Assembly: GCF_003363775.1 (NCBI RefSeq)
Contig: NZ_CP031376.1
Location: forward strand, 1,178,001-1,242,000
DNA from: Spiroplasma alleghenense
GTDB taxonomy: Bacteria; Bacillota_I; Bacilli_A; Mycoplasmatales; Mycoplasmataceae
Length of the DNA stretch: 64,000 nt
Direction: 5' to 3'
The notes beneath the pieces are model-generated. The model saw only the letters and a list, made by a program, of their open reading frames with translations. It was not told the DNA's origin and did not search any database. Both the position numbers and the translations under genes were made by a program. This document shows positions 1 to 9,165 of this stretch, one piece after another (the stretch's first letter is position 1; every line of letters begins with the position of its first letter).

Positions 1-1567
1 CAAACTTTTGGAAGTACTTAATTTTACTAAAGGCAATTGTTAACACAATTGTTAATGCCGTATTTGTTAATCCAGCAATCATGAATCAAGTAAACGCAGT
101 TCCTGGTCAAGTGGTTACTCCATTAATTCCTGACTGAATTTGCACACTCAAGATTCCCAATCAAGCCCCATTACCAATACTGTTAGCACTTACCCCAGCG
201 ACAACACAAATTTCTAAACCAACAGCTGCACCAATTGAGGCCGCTACAAAAGGATACATATATTTTAAGTTAACCGCATACATTGCCGGTTCAGTAACAG
301 CAAGCCAAGCACTTGTTAATGCTGAAGCCCCAACCTCTTTAACGTTTTCATTTTTCTTTCAATTAACAATCATTCAACCCAGAACCGCGGCTCCTTGGGC
401 GATACTTTGAGAAACAATACTTAAGAAAATAAAGTCTCCTCCAGAACTTGCTACATTTTGAATCATAACCGCATTTAATAAGTGGTGCACTCCGGTTAAT
501 ACCAAAGTGGCATGCATACCCCCAATTATGATAGCGAAGAAATATTTAGCAATTCCGTCAGTTAGTGCTCATTGAAATCCAGCCCCAATTAAACTACCAA
601 CAATATAACCTGCAGGTCCAATGATAAACATTGCAATTGTGAAACTTGCTAAAATTGTTACTAACGGAACTACAATTTGTTTTACAGCTCCTGGTGTTAC
701 TTTTTTCATATATAAATTGATATAAGCTCCCAATACCCCAATAGCAATTGCCGGAATCACTTGAGCGGTATAAGCTATTTTTCAAGGATATTGCATGAAC
801 CCGAAATTAAAAGTAACGTCTTGACCGTTCTCTTTTAAGGTTGCAACAATATCTCAGATTCAAATAGAATCAAAACCTTGTGAGAATACTTCATAAACAT
901 TTAATAATGGTGGTACTAATAATGTTAGTCCGATTACAATTCCTAAAATTTCATCAGCTTTCATTTTTTTGAAAATCGATCAACAAACGTGAACCGGAAT
1001 TCATCAAAAACAAACTTGCGCCGGAATTCATAAGAAGGCATTTAATCCATTAATGAATTGACTTACATTAACCATACTTCATCCTAAAATAGGATTTCCT
1101 AAAGCGTCATATTGACCACCAAAATAATTAGGGTCAAAAACAGCTTCGAAAATATTTCTTATCCCCAATATTAATCCCCCAGCTACTAAAACCGGAATGA
1201 TTGGAATAAAGATTTCTGACATATGATTTAAAGCTTTTTGAAATCAACTAGCCTTGTTAACTACTGCATCTTTAATTTCTTCTTTGCTCATTTCTTTTAA
1301 GCCAGTATATTTAATAAAGGCTTTGTAAACTCGCTCAACTTCGGTACCAAAAACAATTTGGAACTGACCGTTCGCATTAAAAACCCCTTTTACCCCAGAG
1401 AGTTTTTCAATCTCTTTGATGTCAGCTTTTTTAGGATTTGCTAAAACTAAGCGCAAACGAGATAAACAATGAGTTGCTGAAACAATATTTTCTTTGCCAC
1501 CAATCAACTCTAAGAGTTTAGCAAAAAATTCATCGCTTAGGTCAAGATTTGGTATTTTCTTCGACAT
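1..1567 (-). CDS. treB: Trehalose-type PTS EIIBC (partial, 3' end outside window)
   Basis: Takes up a disaccharide, probably trehalose, with PEP-dependent phosphorylation at the membrane. The first ~95 residues are an EIIB domain with the phosphorylated Cys in ATHCLSRLRL. After UGA-encoded Trp the EIIC domain starts, with many membrane segments, a GVHHLLNA motif and the TEPAMYAVNLKY block. That block and the following NGAWLGILSIQ resemble TreB/TreP more than sucrose or beta-glucoside permeases, which is why I name it treB; the substrate is inferred. The frame is open to position 1, so the C terminus and any EIIA domain are not visible. It lies 17 bp after a small lipoprotein gene and is divergent from a LacI-family gene, which is its likely regulator. 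Start ATG follows AATTGGAGAAAAATTAA. Confidence 0.82.
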
Positions 1568-1584
1568 TTAATTTTTCTCCAATT

Positions 1585-1983
1585 CTATTCTTTATTAACA
1601 ATACTAAATGAGGCAACCTCATTAACTTTGTCGTTTTCTACTGTTTCTAATAAATTGTATGTTACTATGACAAATCGATGTTTACCGATATCATCAAAAT
1701 TTTGAGCCTCAACAACTTTGTTTTGATTATTTAAGACTTTTATCTCATAACCCTCTTTACCATTTTCTGGTTTAGGCGCTAAAGAATTATTATCTAATTG
1801 TTCGATTAAAGCTTTAATTAATAAACTAGTGGTTTTATATTCACTTGGTTCAATATTTTCAAAGGCTTTAGTTAAATTATCCCCAGTTATTTTCTTGGAA
1901 TAATCAACAGTATTACAAGCAACAACTAAACTAGTAGTTGACATAATTGCCAAGGACCCTAATAGTGCTAAGATTTTCTTCAT
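1585..1983 (-). CDS. Small lipoprotein, first gene of the trehalose PTS operon
   Basis: 132-residue predicted lipoprotein of unknown function. It has a signal peptide with lipobox LVVAC (Cys at about residue 23) and no recognised domain after it. It is transcribed ahead of the PTS EIIBC with a 17-bp gap, so the two are probably one operon. A strong AGGAGG ribosome site (1988-1993) fixes the start, and the palindromic operator abuts that site. A second PTS operon in this window (18-21 kb) also carries a small lipoprotein, which suggests a surface protein that works with sugar uptake, perhaps as a binding accessory. That role is inference. Confidence 0.75.
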   Translation of the reverse strand: MKKILALLGSLAIMSTTSLVVACNTVDYSKKITGDNLTKAFENIEPSEYKTTSLLIKALIEQLDNNSLAPKPENGKEGYEIKVLNNQNKVVEAQNFDDIGKHRFVIVTYNLLETVENDKVNEVASFSIVNKE

Positions 1984-1992
1984 TTATCCTCC

Positions 1993-2010
1993 TATGCAAT
2001 CGTTTGCATA
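1993..2010. promoter_or_regulatory. LacI-family operator palindrome
   Basis: TATGCAATCGTTTGCATA is an 18-bp near-perfect palindrome (16 of 18 bases symmetric) centred on CG, the pattern typical of LacI/CcpA operators. It lies directly upstream of the lipoprotein-PTS operon, overlapping its ribosome site, and downstream of that operon's promoter, where bound repressor would block transcription. The LacI-family gene starts 137 bp away on the other strand. Confidence 0.75.
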
Positions 2011-2047
2011 AATATCTATAAAAATACGGCTATCACTAACCAAAACT

Positions 2048-2127
2048 ATTATAACAAATTTTTCTTATTTTAACTTGAAATTAGCAAAAAAATGGAAATT
2101 ATCAGTTTATTAAAAATGGAGTATAAT
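2048..2127. promoter_or_regulatory. Divergent promoters for PTS operon and lacI-family gene
   Basis: Minus strand: a TATAAT -10 box (complement of 2048-2053) lies upstream of the operator; its -35 is weak. Plus strand: TTATCA (2099-2104), 17-bp spacer, TATAAT (2122-2127) in front of the LacI-family gene. Confidence 0.6.
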
Positions 2128-2146
2128 AATTTCAAGAGGTATGGGT

Positions 2147-3139
2147 ATGAAAAAACTAACAATTGTTGATATTGCTAAAATGGCTGGTGTTAATCCTTCA
2201 ACGGTTTCGCGAGTTTTAAATAATGATGATAGAATTTCACAAGAAACTAAATTTAAAGTAAATCAAATCATTGAACAAACCGGATTTGAGAAAAATAAAA
2301 TTGCTTCAGCACTAAGATCCAGTAACTCAAAAAATATTGGTATTATCATTCCAAACCTAAAGAACCCCTTTTATAATCAACTTTTGTCTTCAATGCATCA
2401 AACCGTAGCGAAACTAGGCTATCAAGATTTAATTTTAGATTTTATGCACGATAAAAATTATTTGACCAATATGGTCAGTTGATTAAAAAATAATAAAATT
2501 GATGGGTTAGTTTTTACTTCAGAACAAATTAATAGCGAACTTGAAGCAATGCTTGTAAAACTAAATATCCCGATTATGCTAGTGGCCACATCCCATAATC
2601 AAATATTTAGTCACGCCATAATTGATAACTTTAGTGCCATGAAAGAAATTACCCAAGCAATGCTTGATTCTGGTAAGAATAATTTAGCAATGGTAAGTTT
2701 TAAAAGAACCGACATAATCGCAGGACTAAATCGCCAAGATGGATACATCAAAGCTAATGAGAACAATAATTTTACTGATAACATCAAAAGAATTGTTGAG
2801 ATTAGTCATAGTAGTTTTGACAACGGTTATCAAGCTGCAAAACAAATTATAGAAAGCGATAAAAATATAAATGGGATAGTTTGTGGTTCAGACTTATTAG
2901 CAGTTGGGGTTATTAATTATATCTTGGACCAAAATCTAAGAATTCCTGAAGATATTGCTGTTAGTGGTTTTGATAACTTAGATTTTAGTCGTTACTGTCG
3001 TCCAAAAATCTCCACAATTGATCAAAACCTGGAATATCTTGGCAGAATTGCCATTCAAAACTTAATTAATGAAATAAAAACTGGCGAAAAAACCTTCACC
3101 AGTGTTGAATATAAATTAATATCAAGGGAGTCTATTTAA
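2147..3139 (+). CDS. LacI-family transcriptional regulator
   Basis: 330-residue DNA-binding repressor. The N terminus TIVDIAKMAGVNPSTVSRVL is a classic LacI helix-turn-helix, followed by the hinge region and a periplasmic-binding-protein-like sensor domain (NIGIIIPNLKNPFYNQLL through DIAVSGFDNLDFSRY). One UGA-encoded Trp lies at 2480-2482, so a standard-code translation breaks the gene there. I use the second ATG at 2147, because AAGAGG (2134-2139) is 7 bp from it but only 1 bp from the ATG at 2141. It is divergent from the trehalose PTS operon, with an operator of the right type between them, so it is probably the local trehalose repressor responding to trehalose or its 6-phosphate. Confidence 0.88.
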
Positions 3140-3170
3140 ATATTAAATAGACTCTTTTATTATTTTTTAG
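3128..3170. terminator. Bidirectional terminator overlapping two stop codons
   Basis: A perfect 12-bp stem with a 3-base loop (3128-3154) is followed by a T-rich tract on the plus strand. It overlaps the end of the lacI-family gene and nearly touches the stop of the convergent 55-residue ORF. Confidence 0.8.
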
Positions 3171-3327
3171 TAACTACTTTTTCTTCGATAGTATTTTCTA
3201 TTTTGTCTAAATTTTTTTGTATTTCATCTAGGTGCTTTTTACGTTCTAAATCAAATTGTTTGAATTTCTCTTCTCAAATTTTATTAAGTTTTGCCATTTC
3301 TATTTTTAACTCTTCTGAACATTTCAT
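3160..3327 (-). CDS. 55-residue charged coiled-coil protein
   Basis: Small protein starting MKCSEELKIEMAKLNKIWEE, Lys/Glu-rich with hydrophobic spacing typical of a coiled coil, one UGA-encoded Trp at residue 18, and no signal peptide. GGAGGTGAT (3335-3342) is a strong ribosome site about 7 bp from the ATG, which is the main reason I accept it. It is convergent with the lacI-family gene and ends at its terminator. Function unknown. Confidence 0.6.
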
Positions 3328-3486
3328 TGCCAATCACCTCCGTTTATTAAAAATGGTACTTTTATTTTAAAGCATTATTAATCTTTTAAATAACTTAAAT
3401 CCAAATTAGCACTTTATAAAAAGATTTGTTATAAAAAACTATATTTTTTCAAAATACTATATAATATAAATAAAAGAGGTATCAAA

Positions 3487-4383
3487 ATGGAAAAACATAC
3501 AACTATTTCAAGGGCTGTATTTCGGGGAGTAACACATAACTCTTGAAAGTTATTTATTATCATAAATTTTTTCATTTTTTTTATGTTGTTTACTCCTAGT
3601 TTAGACTTGAATGGGACTTATAAAGAGGCTTTAAAAATAGGAATTACTCTAATTTCGGTTTACGCTTTTTTTGAAATAATATCTTTATTAATTATTATTG
3701 TTATTTCAGTTTATGTTAAGTGATGAATTTGAGAAGAACGTTATTTAGAAATTCAAAGACCGTTGGAAAAAGTTTTTGGTTCATGGTTAATTGCCGCTGG
3801 GTGAATTAGTATTTCGATCATGAACAAAAGTAACTTAATTCAGCTTGGTAAGTTAATTAAAAAAACATATGATGAAGAAGAAACATCAGAATCTCGTGAA
3901 GAATTAATTGAAAAAGGTTACTTAAATGCCATTGTTGATAAAGAAAGAATCTGAAGAGTAAAAAAAGCATCTATTAGAATGGCTTTTGCCTCAATTTTAA
4001 GCACATTTATTTATATCTCATACGCTTTTACAGTAATTATGCTATATATATACGCGAAAGAATTTAGCTGAGTCTTATTTGGATTGCTAATGTCTACAAT
4101 GCTATTGATGGTGCCATTTGGAGTTGCTATAACTTCTAATGGTATATTTCTAGAATCAGCTAGATATTTATGTTTCTTAAATGAATTTGAAGCAGCCCCA
4201 CAAGGTGAGAGAACATTTAAATTTTATCATAATGTAGCAATGCGATATGGGATTGTTGCTAAAGTATTTGGAGTTTTATTCTTTTTTACTATTTGAGGAG
4301 TCTTTGCTTTTCAATTTGGATCAACAATTAGACCTTTAGAAAAAGAACGTTTAGAAGAAGTTTTTGAAAATACTCGTTATTAA
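3487..4383 (+). CDS. Multi-pass membrane protein of unknown function
   Basis: 298 residues, about four hydrophobic segments (two near residues 20-80, two near residues 165-220, one more near 265-280), and a charged cytoplasmic stretch between. It contains seven or more UGA-encoded Trp codons, so it is barely visible under the standard code. AAAGAGG (3474-3479) precedes the ATG. I do not recognise the family. It is followed by a strong terminator, so it is probably a single-gene unit. Confidence 0.72.
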
Positions 4384-4397
4384 TCAATACTCAAAAA

Positions 4398-4425
4398 CTG
4401 CCCCAATTATTGGGGCAGTTTTTTT
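4398..4425 (+). terminator. Rho-independent terminator
   Basis: CTGCCCCAAT / ATTGGGGCAG stem (4398-4418) followed by seven T, 14 bp after the membrane-protein stop. Confidence 0.88.
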
Positions 4426-4557
4426 AATGAAAATTAAAAGATTTTTTAGCAAATATAATTATTTTAAATTGTTATTGATATCTTCATTAATTTATTGTTT
4501 GAAGTTTTCTTTACTTAGTTGTTGTGATAGATATAATATTAAAAAGGAGTTGATAGT

Positions 4558-5511
4558 ATGGTTTTTGGGATTTTTAGTTGTAGCTCATTTTCTTGTCAAC
4601 AATGCCCAAATCGCTGCAAAAAATCAATTGCTTTTTTGCAAAGCAAAGGTCATAAAGTAATATTGGGTAGCTTATTTAATAATGTAAACGATAAATATAG
4701 ATCAGGTTCAATCATCCAAAGGGCTCAAGAATTTAATGAGTTGCTTGAAATGAAATGTGATATTTATTTGTCAGCAATTGGAGGATTTTGTGCTAATTCA
4801 ATCACCCCTTTAATTAACTACGATTTAATTACAAAGGACATGATTTTTGTGGGTTGTTCGGATGCAACCACAGTTTTAGTTAATATAGTTGAAAAAACCA
4901 AGGCCAAAGTAATTTATGGTCCCGCATTAATTACTCATTTCGGGGAATGAGAGGAATATTATGCACAACAAAGTTATGATGCTTTAATTAAAGCTATCCA
5001 AAATCCAGTTAATGAAGTGAAAGAGTTTGAGTACTGAACTCAGGACTATAAAAACTGAGACACATTCACTTCAGAAAAGCAAAAGCATAAAAATTCAATT
5101 ATCTTTCAAGGAGAAAAAACTATTTCAGGTAATTTGTATCCTATTAATTTAAGTTCTTTTTCAACAGCTTTTAATAAGTCAATTAAGAAGATAAGAAAAA
5201 ATAATACAATTCTTTTTATAGAGGATAGCAACAAAGATATCGAAATGGTGGAAAAATTATTTAGCTTTTTGGTTTCAAACAAGCTTCTAAAAAACGTATC
5301 TGGTGTAATTTTTGGTAAGTACGAAAATTTTGATGATAAAGGTTCAAAAAAACTGCCCCACCAAGTATTTATTGAAATTACTGAAGCAAATAAAATTAAT
5401 ATAAAAAATCTGGTTTACTACATTGATTGTGGCCACACCCATCCAACTAATGCTTTAATTTTTAATAAAAAAATATTTATTGATTTTGAAAATAAAAAGA
5501 TTTGACAGTAG
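4558..5511 (+). CDS. S66-family peptidase (LD-carboxypeptidase / MccF-like)
   Basis: 317-residue serine peptidase-fold protein. The family catalytic triad is visible: nucleophile Ser in GCSDATT (about residue 102), Glu in LFIEDSN (about 223), and His in DCGHTHPT (about 299), and the YRSGSI segment before the nucleophile also fits. Known S66 members cut L,D-peptide bonds in murein peptides or inactivate microcin C. A Mollicute has no murein, so a role in peptide salvage or detoxification is more likely; that is inference. Start ATG has AAGGAG 8 bp upstream (4544-4549) and TATAAT at 4532-4537. The gene ends with UGA-Trp, Gln, TAG. Confidence 0.85.
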
Positions 5512-5530
5512 ATCAAGGCTTAAAACAGAA

Positions 5531-5556
5531 AAAGCACCTGATGGTGCTTTTTAATA
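5531..5556. terminator. Bidirectional terminator
   Basis: AAAGCACC-TGAT-GGTGCTTT stem with a T tract, between the S66 peptidase gene and the convergent lipoprotein gene. Confidence 0.85.
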
Positions 5557-5602
5557 TTGTTATGAATTTAATTACCAATGATTTGGAAAATTTAAATTAA
5601 TA

Positions 5603-6196
5603 CTATTCTTCTGGTTGATCTGGTTGTTCAGGTGTTGTAGGTTCTTCTGGTGTAACTACTTCATCTGTCATTGCGTCAATATCTTTTTGAGCATCTTTTA
5701 TAAGTCTTTCAGTATTGCTTTTATTTGCTGCTGAAGGTGTAACTTTAATTTGGTCTTTTTCATCATCTTCATCGTTAGCGATAAATTCTTTAGATAAATT
5801 TTCAACATAAACTAAGTATTCTTGAGCAGTTTCTTTATTGTCATCGAATACTTCGCTAATTACATCTAAGTAATTTTCTAAAACTATGTAAGCCAAATAT
5901 GATTGAGCTTTCTCGTGATTTATCATTTCTTTTTTTTGTTCAGTGGTTGCTTCAATTTCTTCGTAATCGCTACCTAAAACATCTTTTTTTATTTCATCTT
6001 CAAGAGCTTCTTGTTCGTCGTAAATTTTATCCAAAGTGTCTTCTAATTCTTTTTTATTAGTTGGTTTTACGAAATTAGCATAAACTTGTTTTACTAGTTT
6101 TTCTGATTCTGAATCCTTGTCCCCACAAGCAACAACCGAAGTTGATGCTGAAGCAGTTAGCCCAAAAGCAGCTAAAATTGTTAATAATTTTTTCAT
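5603..6196 (-). CDS. Acidic lipoprotein with Pro/Glu-rich tail
   Basis: 197-residue lipoprotein: signal peptide with lipobox SVVAC, then a very acidic, Lys/Glu-rich, mostly helical body and a C-terminal tail of Pro, Glu, Thr and Gln (PEEPTTPEQPDQPEE). No recognised domain. It is not a member of the ~600-residue paralog family. The region in front of its start is cut by the insertion sequence only 15 bp upstream, and the remaining ribosome site (AAGAGA) is weak. Its natural promoter may therefore be lost or replaced by sequence from the element. Confidence 0.72.
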   Translation of the reverse strand: MKKLLTILAAFGLTASASTSVVACGDKDSESEKLVKQVYANFVKPTNKKELEDTLDKIYDEQEALEDEIKKDVLGSDYEEIEATTEQKKEMINHEKAQSYLAYIVLENYLDVISEVFDDNKETAQEYLVYVENLSKEFIANDEDDEKDQIKVTPSAANKSNTERLIKDAQKDIDAMTDEVVTPEEPTTPEQPDQPEE

Positions 6197-6271
6197 GAAT
6201 ATAATCTCTTATGTATAGAGGTAGAATAAAAAAATTATTCTAGTAAACTCTTTGCATAGGAGGTTTTTTTA

Positions 6272-6637
6272 ATGGCCAATTTAAAAGGAAATAAAAGTCA
6301 CATGACTTCTTTTGATAAAAAGTTAGAAATCGCGCAGGATTGATTGCAAAATCAACAAAGTTGAAAAAAATTAGCAGCTAAATACAATGTCTCATACTCG
6401 GCAGCTCGAAAATGAGCTTTAGGATACGAGCAGTTTGGGGAAGAGTATTTAAAGAGAATATCATCTAGAAAAGGACAAACTGCAGGTATTAGTAGAATTG
6501 GAGCGCCGTCTAAACGAGATAAATTAAGTTATGAATTGCATCGTTTGAAAAAGAAAAATAAGGAACTTGAAATGGAAAACGAATTTCTAAAGAAGTTCAA
6601 TCAATACCTGGAGGATTTAGAAAAAAACAACAAATAA
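6272..6637 (+). CDS. IS3-family transposase OrfA
   Basis: 121-residue DNA-binding part of the transposase. The helix-turn-helix region (WKKLAAKYNVSYSAARKWALGY) includes UGA-encoded Trp codons, and a C-terminal Lys/Glu leucine-zipper-like segment follows. Start ATG has AGGAGG about 8 bp upstream. Near its end the heptamer AAAAAAC (6622-6628) allows -1 slippage into the OrfB frame, the usual way IS3 elements make the OrfAB transposase. Confidence 0.85.
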
Positions 6638-7494
6638 AATATCAGTCAATTGACACTCAAAGAAAATTATGACCGGTATCTTTTATCTGCAAAATTTTAA
6701 AAACAACTCAATCAAGCTATTATCGCTGAGTTAAAAATAATCGACCAAACTTTAATTACAAAATTGATCAAGAACTTTTAGATTTAATAGAAAGTATTTT
6801 TCAACAATACAAGGAAATTTATGGATATCCAAGGATTAGAATTGTTTTAAAAAACCAATATAATATTTATGTTTCAGGAAAAAAAGTATATCGCTATATG
6901 CAAGAATTAGGTATAAAATCCAAGACAAGAATCAAAAAGAAACACAAACCAAAAGAAATAAAAATTTTAAAAAACAGAAAACACGAAAATATTGTAAATC
7001 GAAAATGAAATAAATATAGTAAGGGCGAACTTTTTGTAACAGATGTTTCGTTCTTGCCATTTTCAAATAATAGATTTGCCTATCTTAGTATTTTGAAAGA
7101 CGTTAGTACTGGGTTTATTGTTGGATATGATGTTTCTTTAAGGAATGACAACAAAATCTATCTAAAAACATTGAAAATGGCTGAGAGTTATTTTGATTTT
7201 GATAAAAATATAATAATCCATTCTGATAACGGATTTCAATATACCAGTGATGCAGTTGAAATATACTGTAGTAAAAACAATATAAAAATTTCGCTAAGCA
7301 GGCCTGGAAACTCCGTTGATAATGCTGTTGCTGAATCCTTTTTTGCTTGCTATAAAACAGAGTGGTTTAAGAAAACTTTTAAAACCTACTCAGAGGTGTA
7401 TAATAATTTTATAGACTACATTAATTTTTATAACTTTAATAGAGTCATGATTAAGCACGAAAAAACTCCATGACAAGCATGGAGCACCTTATAG
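6622..7494 (+). CDS. IS3-family transposase OrfB (via -1 frameshift)
   Basis: Catalytic integrase-core (DDE) half, about 290 residues, with no ATG of its own near the overlap; it is probably made only as an OrfAB fusion from 6272 to 7494. The HTH_21-like segment (IFQQYKEIYGYPRIRIVL) comes first. The catalytic residues are present: D in FVTDVSF, D in IIHSDNGFQYTS, and E in SRPGNSVDNAVAESFF. Four or so UGA-encoded Trp codons. No internal stop, so the element looks functional. Confidence 0.85.
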
Positions 7495-7524
7495 AATAAA
7501 AAAACTTATTCTATACTTGACAGA

Positions 7525-7548
7525 ATAAGTTCATAATAATTTTTTCAT
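7525..7548 (-). pseudogene. 5' stub of a lipoprotein gene cut by the IS
   Basis: Reading leftwards from 7548 is ATG AAA AAA TTA TTA, the MKKLL start shared by the lipoproteins here, with a GAGGAG ribosome site (7561-7566) upstream. After about seven codons the frame enters the right end of the insertion sequence and soon stops. The rest of the gene is missing, so this is probably a lipoprotein start orphaned by the element or by a deletion next to it. Confidence 0.55.
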
Positions 7549-7701
7549 ATTTTTTTGTTTCTCCTCTTATTATTACTTTGTAAGTATATAACTTATTTCT
7601 AATTTTTTCAATATAATTTATATCTTTTTACTAAAATACATATTTATTTATTAGAAATATATATTAAATATGCTAAAATCAAGTAAAAGATAGGAAGTAT
7701 T

Positions 7702-7779
7702 ATGAATCAAATAATCTTTAAAAGAAGTCTGAGTTTAAAATCAGAACTTTTAAAAAACCGTTTTATTACAATCCTCTAA
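7702..7779 (+). other. Possible remnant: N terminus of an ABC permease
   Basis: A 25-codon ORF with TAGGAAG eight bases upstream encodes MNQIIFKRSLSLKSELLKNR and stops. The start resembles the first residues of the ABC permeases later in the window (VIFKFSLLRIIKNKLFIIL). Read as a truncated 5' fragment left after deletion; a real short peptide cannot be excluded. Confidence 0.3.
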
Positions 7780-7819
7780 ATTGACAAAATTTTTTATATT
7801 TTTAAGAGAAAACACAAGA

Positions 7820-8775
7820 CTATTCTTCTATAAATATTGATAGATTAGCCAAAAAATTTCCTACTCCATTTGGTTGCATTTTATTTAAGGATGCAAAGAC
7901 AGCTTGTCACATTCCACCGCCTCCAGTAATTGCTAATAAAAATTTATCACCCTCCTCGGTTGGAATGAAGGTAATTATCGATTTTTGGTAATCCCATGGT
8001 GTAAAGAATATTTCAATTGGGTCTCAACCATCTGTCCATTCATCATTTTGAAATCGATCAATTGGGGGAGCAAATTTTCAACTAATTACTTTTATTTGCT
8101 CTCTTTGAATCTTGTTAACTCTAACATAATTATGAATTTCATTAATATAGTCTACAAATCCAGCAAATTCTTTATCTTGCCCATTTTGAATAACTTGTCC
8201 TTTTTGGAAGTTAAAATATTTACCCTGAGGTTGAACTATTTCAACTTGAAAGAAGTTTTTAAATCCCCCAGATAATTGGTAAGCATTGAATTCTTGCTTT
8301 TTGAATAGCCGTTTAAATCAATAAGGGTCAAATCTCCATCAATCACAACGTTAGCAAAAAAATCAAAAAAGTTTGAATTGTCATCTTTTTTAGTTACAAT
8401 TGCTTTTGCATTAATTATTTTATAATCTTCAGATTTCAGCAATAATTCCAGAGTTGATAAATCCCTTATTTGTTCTTCAAAATCAAAATCGTAAAATTTA
8501 CTACTTCCACTTCTTATTTTGAAATCCTTTGGGTTTTGTTGGTTAATTTTATTTCTAGAATCATTAATAAAATTTTCAAAGTTTTGAGTTTCATCATAAA
8601 TTCCAGGAATCGCTTGATCGCGTTTTTCATTCGCAAAATGACTGGTATTAAAACTTTGGGTTAAATCCAAATACTGAACAGATCTTGAATCATATTCAAA
8701 ACTCATTGCAGTAACAGGAACAACAGCTGCACTAAAAATGGTTGATGCCCCGATTAAACTTAGTAATTTTTTAAT
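7820..8775 (-). pseudogene. Secreted protein gene with frameshift and AUU start
   Basis: The frame starting IKKLLSLIGAST has an AAAGGAG ribosome site, but the expected ATG is ATT (8773-8775). An upstream in-frame ATG (8797-8799) would place that ribosome site inside the protein. The signal peptide lacks a lipobox Cys and has a likely cleavage at VTA-MS. At about 8308-8322, around a run of five A, the frame shifts: the continuation encoding YQLSGGFKNFFQVEIVQPQG to IFIEE stays open, with UGA-Trp codons, to TAG at 7820. Without the shift the protein ends at 8236. Function unknown. It may be decayed, or the shift may be a sequencing error or programmed. Confidence 0.6.
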
Positions 8776-8785
8776 AGTTTCTCCT

Positions 8786-8959
8786 TTATGCCCACCCATC
8801 CCAATCCTTTAATGTGATATTTTTTCAACTTAATTGGCTCATATTTAGAACTAAGTTATACTTCGGATCAAATATTATTGTTTCCCAAATGAAATGATTC
8901 TTTTGTTCACTACTTGAACCTGATAATTTTATTTCTTCTATAATCTTAAAATTTGACAT
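8786..8959 (-). CDS. 57-residue hypothetical protein ahead of the secreted-protein gene
   Basis: ORF MSNFKIIEEIKLSGSSSEQK...KDWDGWA with one UGA-encoded Trp. Its TAA stop (8786-8788) touches the AAAGGAG that serves the next gene, 11 bp from that gene's AUU start, so translational coupling is possible. Its own ribosome site is weak. It may be the N-terminal remnant of a longer gene; no family recognised. Confidence 0.4.
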
Positions 8960-9039
8960 GATCAACTACTTTTTTATTATTCTATAACTATATTATTAAA
9001 TTTCAAAATATTTTTTAAAACGAATATAATTATAAATAA

Positions 9040-9065
9040 AAAAATCGACTCAAAAGTCGATTTTT
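9040..9065. terminator. Bidirectional terminator
   Basis: AAAAATCGACT-CAAA-AGTCGATTTTT hairpin about 100 bp after the stop of the LP1 lipoprotein gene (minus strand). A near copy lies after the secreted-protein region at 34661-34684. Confidence 0.75.
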
Positions 9066-9165
9066 AAAACACAATAAAAATTTAAAATAATTTTTTGATT
9101 ATAATTAATTAAAAAAATGGGCGAACATTAAATATCATTTCAAAAATAATGGCGATATTTTCCAT

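Larger units (their letters stand above)
6212..7524 (+). mobile_element. IS3-family (IS150-like) insertion sequence
   Basis: Complete-looking IS3-family element carrying overlapping orfA/orfB with a frameshift signal. The ends are imperfect: the left end TGTATAGAGGTAGAATAA and the complement of the right end, TGTCAAGTATAGAATAA, share the 5'-TG expected for IS3 ends and a GTAGAATAA/TATAGAATAA core. Each end also carries a TAGAATAA...TTATTCTA hairpin. I see no matching target-site duplication, so the exact borders (within about 10 bp) and the history of the insertion are uncertain. Confidence 0.78.

Noticed and set aside
1993-2010. Catabolite-responsive element (CcpA cre) instead of a local operator
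   Set aside because: It resembles cre, but the adjacent divergent LacI-family gene makes a dedicated operator the simpler reading; not excluded.
4364-4660. 98-codon plus-strand ORF spanning the terminator and the S66 peptidase start
   Set aside because: It crosses a strong terminator and overlaps two well supported genes in another frame.
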